NCBI RefSeq assembly: GCF_004329815.1
Contig: NZ_SJPE01000007.1
Location: 94,976 to 158,975 of the forward strand
DNA length: 64,000 nucleotides
Direction: 5' to 3'
DNA from: Flavobacterium silvisoli
Lineage (GTDB): Bacteria; Bacteroidota; Bacteroidia; Flavobacteriales; Flavobacteriaceae
Shown here: one piece after another, positions 61,225 to 64,000 of the stretch
How positions within the stretch are numbered: the first letter of the stretch is position 1
Layout of the letters: every line of letters begins with the position of its first letter
Notes under the pieces: generated by a model
Told to the model about the DNA's origin: nothing
The model's database searches: none
The model's input: only the letters and a program-made list of their open reading frames with translations
Translations under genes and position numbers: made by a program

Positions 61225-62367
61225 TTAGCGGTTAAACAAAGTATGTATCACTTTCGCTATTCTTTCTCTTTCCTTGTCAGTTAAGTTGGAACCTGAAGGC
61301 AAACAAAGCCCGTTTGTAAACAAATTTTCTGATACGTTTGAACCAAAAAAAGCACAATCGCTAAAAACGGGTTGCAGGTGCATGGGTTTCCATAAGGGTC
61401 GCGATTCAATATTTTCTTTTTCTAAAGCCAACCTCAAATCTTCTCGTGTAATGCCTCCTGTTCTGGCGGGATCCAATAGTATGCAGGAAAGCCAGTGATT
61501 CGAATAAAAATCAGTATTAGGTTCCGAAAATACAGTCACTCCTTCTATTTCAGAAAACAATGCAACATAAAACTGATGCATAGCTCTTCTCAACGCCATA
61601 TGCTCATCTAGTACCTCCATTTGGCCTCTTCCAATTCCGGCACAAATATTACTCATTCGGTAATTGTATCCTATTTCGCTATGTTGGTAATGAGGAGCGT
61701 GATCTCGGGCTTGAGTAGAAAGGAAAACAGCTTTATCTTTTTGTGCCGCCGATCGGGTAACCAAAGCCCCTCCACCCGAAGTGGTGATTATTTTATTGCC
61801 GTTAAAAGATAAAATACTGATATCTCCAAAAGTTCCGCATTTTCTACCTTTGTAACTGCTGCCCAAAGCTTCCGCACTGTCTTCTACAACCGGAATTTGA
61901 TACTCGTTTGCCAGGGCTCTGATTGCATCAATTTTACAGGGCATACCGTATAAATGAACCAATACAATAGCTTTAGGCTTTTTGCCTCTCGAAATGCCAT
62001 CAAGTATAGCATCCTTTAAAAAGACCGGATCTAAGTTCATGGTTTCCTGTTCACTGTCTATAAAGACCGGTCGGGCTCCCAAATATACTATTGGATTGGC
62101 CGAAGCCGAAAAAGTCATACTCTGGCAAATGACTTCATCTCCCGATGTTACCCCCAACAAAATAAGCGCCAAATGCAAAGCGGCAGTGCCCGAACTCAAG
62201 GCGGCAGCATAAACACCCTCTCCTAAATACAGTTCCAAATCTTTTTCAAATCCGGTAACGTTAGGTCCTAAAGGTGCTACCCAATTAGTATCGAAAGCTT
62301 CCTGAACAAACCGCTGCTCATTCCCCCCCATGTGTGGAGAGGACAACCATATTTTAGAATCACTCAT
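61225..62367 (-). CDS. PLP-dependent sugar aminotransferase (DegT/DnrJ/EryC1, PglE-like)
   Basis: A 380-residue aminotransferase. KIWLSSPHMGGNEQRFVQEAF at the N-terminus, SGTAALHLALILLGV, VVEDSAEALGSSYKG, FGDISILSFNGNKIITTSGGG (PLP lysine in NGNK) and NYRMSNICAGIGRGQMEVLDE are all present. It would transfer an amino group from glutamate to C4 of the keto sugar. It sits between the acetyltransferase gene (8-base overlap) and the dehydratase gene, the PglF-PglE-PglD set. Confidence 0.93.
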   Translation of the reverse strand: MSDSKIWLSSPHMGGNEQRFVQEAFDTNWVAPLGPNVTGFEKDLELYLGEGVYAAALSSGTAALHLALILLGVTSGDEVICQSMTFSASANPIVYLGARPVFIDSEQETMNLDPVFLKDAILDGISRGKKPKAIVLVHLYGMPCKIDAIRALANEYQIPVVEDSAEALGSSYKGRKCGTFGDISILSFNGNKIITTSGGGALVTRSAAQKDKAVFLSTQARDHAPHYQHSEIGYNYRMSNICAGIGRGQMEVLDEHMALRRAMHQFYVALFSEIEGVTVFSEPNTDFYSNHWLSCILLDPARTGGITREDLRLALEKENIESRPLWKPMHLQPVFSDCAFFGSNVSENLFTNGLCLPSGSNLTDKERERIAKVIHTLFNR

Positions 62368-62977
62368 GTTGATTAGTATATTTTATTATTCTGCCCGGAT
62401 TGCCTACAACCGTGGAAAAATCGGGTACATCTTTTAAAATCACGGCACCGGCCCCAATGACAGCCCATTTGCCTATTTGCACTCCCTGAATCACCGAGGC
62501 TCCAATGCCCACATGGGTTCCTTCGCCCACCCGAACGCCTCCTGCTAATGCAACAGAGGGTGAAACATGAGCAAAGTCTTCTATGATGCAATCGTGCTCA
62601 ATGACAGCTCCGGTATTGATGATGCAGTGATTACCAACAGTTGCTCCCGGATTAATGATAGCACCTGCCATCACAACATTTCCTTTTCCCATTGCTGAAT
62701 GAGGTGAAACAATTGCCTTATGGTGTATAAGATTGACAAAATCTAAATTCATATCAGCTAACCGTTTTCTGACCTTATTATTTCCTATCGACAGTATCCA
62801 TTGGGATGCTTTATCAAAGAGAAATCCATCACTTTTTTGTACTGCATATCCGAGGAGTTCCGTTGATTTAGGATTGTCATCCAGTATAGTTCCGACCACT
62901 TTATTAATAGAATGCAGTATATCCACTATAACTTTACAGTGGCCACTGGCTCCGTATAAGTTAACCTTATTTTCCAT
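62360..62977 (-). CDS. Sugar O/N-acetyltransferase (PglD/NeuD family)
   Basis: A 205-residue enzyme: an N-terminal Rossmann-like NeuD domain (VNLYGASGHCKVIVDIL) and a left-handed beta-helix (GNVVMAGAIINPGATVGNHCIINTGAVIEHDCIIEDFAHVSPSVALAG in repeats). It has the catalytic His in EHDC. GVQIGKWAVIGAGAVILKDVPDFSTVVGNPGRII ends the helix. The order with a PglE-like aminotransferase favours PglD, making UDP-diNAc-bacillosamine. A role as a nonulosonic O-acetylase (NeuD) is the alternative. It overlaps both neighbours. Confidence 0.9.
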   Translation of the reverse strand: MENKVNLYGASGHCKVIVDILHSINKVVGTILDDNPKSTELLGYAVQKSDGFLFDKASQWILSIGNNKVRKRLADMNLDFVNLIHHKAIVSPHSAMGKGNVVMAGAIINPGATVGNHCIINTGAVIEHDCIIEDFAHVSPSVALAGGVRVGEGTHVGIGASVIQGVQIGKWAVIGAGAVILKDVPDFSTVVGNPGRIIKYTNQHE

Positions 62978-63569
62978 TGAACGGTTCTGTAGTAGCTGAA
63001 TCAGCCGAATTAATGCCTTCTCTTTTCAAAACTTTCACTATTGTTTTGAGTAAAATTTTCATATCCAATGCAAAAGATATGTGATCTACATACCATACAT
63101 CATACTCGAATTTTTGATTCCAACTGATACCGTTTCTGCCATTGACTTGAGTCCAGCCGGTGATTCCGGGTTTTACCTCATGTCTTCTGTTTTGAAAATC
63201 ATTGTACAGATGCAGGTAATTGGTCAACAACGGTCTCGGCCCAATAAGGCTCATATCTCCTTTAATCACATTCAGCAATTGCGGTATTTCATCCAAGGAT
63301 GTTTGGCGAATAAATTTTCCGATTTTAGTGAGTCTGACTTCATCAGGCAACAAATTACCGAATGCGTCTTTCTTGTCGTTCATCGTTTTAAATTTGAGAA
63401 TTTTAAACACGACTCCATTTTTTCCGGGTCTCGACTGAACAAAAAAAGGCTTCCCGTCATTAGCAAAATAAAGAAATACGGTAACAGCGAGTAAAACAGG
63501 AAACAGGATGATAAATCCTATCAAAGCGACTGTAAAATCAATAAAACGCTTGACGTAGTTTTTATACAT
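62967..63569 (-). CDS. Small initiating phosphosugar transferase (PglC type)
   Basis: A 200-residue monotopic phosphoglycosyl transferase that would load the first sugar phosphate on undecaprenyl phosphate. It has one N-terminal hydrophobic helix (RFIDFTVALIGFIILFPVLLAV), then SRPGKNGVVFKILKFKTM, TSLDEIPQLLNVIKGDMSLIGPRPLL (the D-E pair) and VKPGITGWTQVNGRNGISW. With PglD, PglE and PglF genes directly following, diNAc-bacillosamine-phosphate is the likely substrate. It overlaps the next gene by 11 bases and is the first gene of the locus. Confidence 0.92.
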   Translation of the reverse strand: MYKNYVKRFIDFTVALIGFIILFPVLLAVTVFLYFANDGKPFFVQSRPGKNGVVFKILKFKTMNDKKDAFGNLLPDEVRLTKIGKFIRQTSLDEIPQLLNVIKGDMSLIGPRPLLTNYLHLYNDFQNRRHEVKPGITGWTQVNGRNGISWNQKFEYDVWYVDHISFALDMKILLKTIVKVLKREGINSADSATTEPFNGK

Positions 63570-63684
63570 TATCTTTTCGAAACATTTTTCGTTGGGGTAA
63601 AATTAACAAAAAAAGAATGCCGATATCCATTAAAAGAAATTAATTCTGTTAGTTAACTTGAGGCTTTAAATTTTGCTCATAAAA

Positions 63685-63712
63685 AAAGCCTCTCCGTTTC
63701 CGAAGAGGCTTT
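63685..63712 (-). terminator. Rho-independent terminator after the right-edge T9SS cargo gene
   Basis: Perfect 9-bp stem AAAGCCTCT / AGAGGCTTT with a 10-base loop, followed on the minus strand by a run of T. It lies 23 bases past the stop. This separates the T9SS gene from the glycan locus. Confidence 0.8.
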
Positions 63713-63735
63713 CTGTTTAGTATTGAGATCTACAA

Positions 63736-64000
63736 TTATCGTTTTACCACACGAAGTGTTTTAACTTCATTTCCTTGGGTTACCACTACATTGTATACTC
63801 CTGACGCGTAACGATCACCGATAGAAAGTTCTGAAGCCTCTGTAGCTCCTACTTCCAGTTTATCCAGTAATTTTCCGGTCATGTCATAAATAGATACTCC
63901 TACTCGCTCCTCGCTTGAGGTAGTCAGGTTCAAGTGGAAGTTATCACTGTATGGGTTCGGATAAGCCACAACCGCAAATGGTACTGCTGTTGAAACTTTA
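63736..64000 (-). CDS. T9SS type A sorting domain, C-terminal end of a secreted protein (runs off right edge)
   Basis: Only the last 88 residues are in the window; the frame is open to base 64000, so the gene starts beyond. The piece is a full type A T9SS sorting domain: VVAYPNPYSDNFHLNL, VSIYDMTGKLLDKLEV, GDRYASGVYNVVVTQG and the final KTLRVVKR. The GTG within it is not a real start, because the family needs an exported N-terminal part. The cargo type is unknown. A terminator follows. Confidence 0.9.
   Translation of the reverse strand, partial: KVSTAVPFAVVAYPNPYSDNFHLNLTTSSEERVGVSIYDMTGKLLDKLEVGATEASELSIGDRYASGVYNVVVTQGNEVKTLRVVKR

Noticed and set aside
30773..63569. Genomic island borders or insertion sequences around the glycan locus
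   Set aside because: No tRNA, direct repeats, integrase or transposase were seen at either end, so transfer cannot be argued from this window alone.

Overview
The window reads as chromosomal DNA from a member of the Bacteroidota, most likely Flavobacteriaceae and close to Flavobacterium. Support comes from low GC, the Bacteroidota promoter box TAnnTTTG ahead of many genes, both type A and type B sorting domains of the type IX secretion system (T9SS), a PorV-like protein, FecI/FecR/TonB-dependent receptor genes, and general family content. No insertion sequence, prophage, CRISPR array or rRNA was seen. One tRNA gene is present.

Region 1 (1-30.8 kb) is mostly housekeeping and envelope maintenance. 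It starts with a B12-type radical SAM protein cut by the left edge, then a 1208-residue T9SS-exported repeat protein. A run of minus-strand genes follows: a DUF4369 lipoprotein, an M61 peptidase, DUF2805, a fatty acid hydroxylase-type membrane enzyme, AlkB, aquaporin, tRNA-Thr, ManA, peroxiredoxin, QueD and Idi. Next come MsrBA, an ECF sigma/FecR/TonB receptor operon preceded by an unusual Kazal-domain lipoprotein, an FAD oxidoreductase, RecQ, and a plus-strand run of KdsD, TatC, an AhpD-like protein and LptB. PssA, a PorV-like protein and a DUF4105 protein close the region. An array of six 42-bp repeats sits between the convergent genes after LptB and PssA.

Region 2 (30.8-63.6 kb) is one large surface-polysaccharide locus, nearly all on the minus strand. 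Read in the direction of transcription it contains: a PglC-type phosphosugar transferase, a PglD/NeuD acetyltransferase, a DegT aminotransferase and a PglF/CapD dehydratase; Wza and the Wzc tyrosine kinase, with the CpsB phosphatase on the opposite strand; the Wzm/Wzt ABC exporter; a long series of glycosyltransferases; a NeuB-NeuC-NeuA set; an AsnB-like amidotransferase; more glycosyltransferases and a serine acetyltransferase-like protein; an O-antigen ligase/polymerase; and a second, WcaJ-type initiating transferase. No Wzx flippase is visible, so the ABC transporter is the only evident exporter of a completed lipid-linked glycan. The sugar genes together could convert UDP-GlcNAc to UDP-diNAc-bacillosamine and then to a CMP-nonulosonic acid such as legionaminic acid.

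The right edge carries the C-terminal 88 residues of a T9SS type A cargo protein, followed by a clear terminator.

The observations I consider most worth following are the Kazal lipoprotein with its six-fold beta-type module next to the sigma/anti-sigma/receptor operon, the exact-period 42-bp hairpin array, the split nonulosonic acid pathway, the alternating-tyrosine tail of Wzc, the structured leader of aqpZ, and a 51-codon ORF beside tRNA-Thr.
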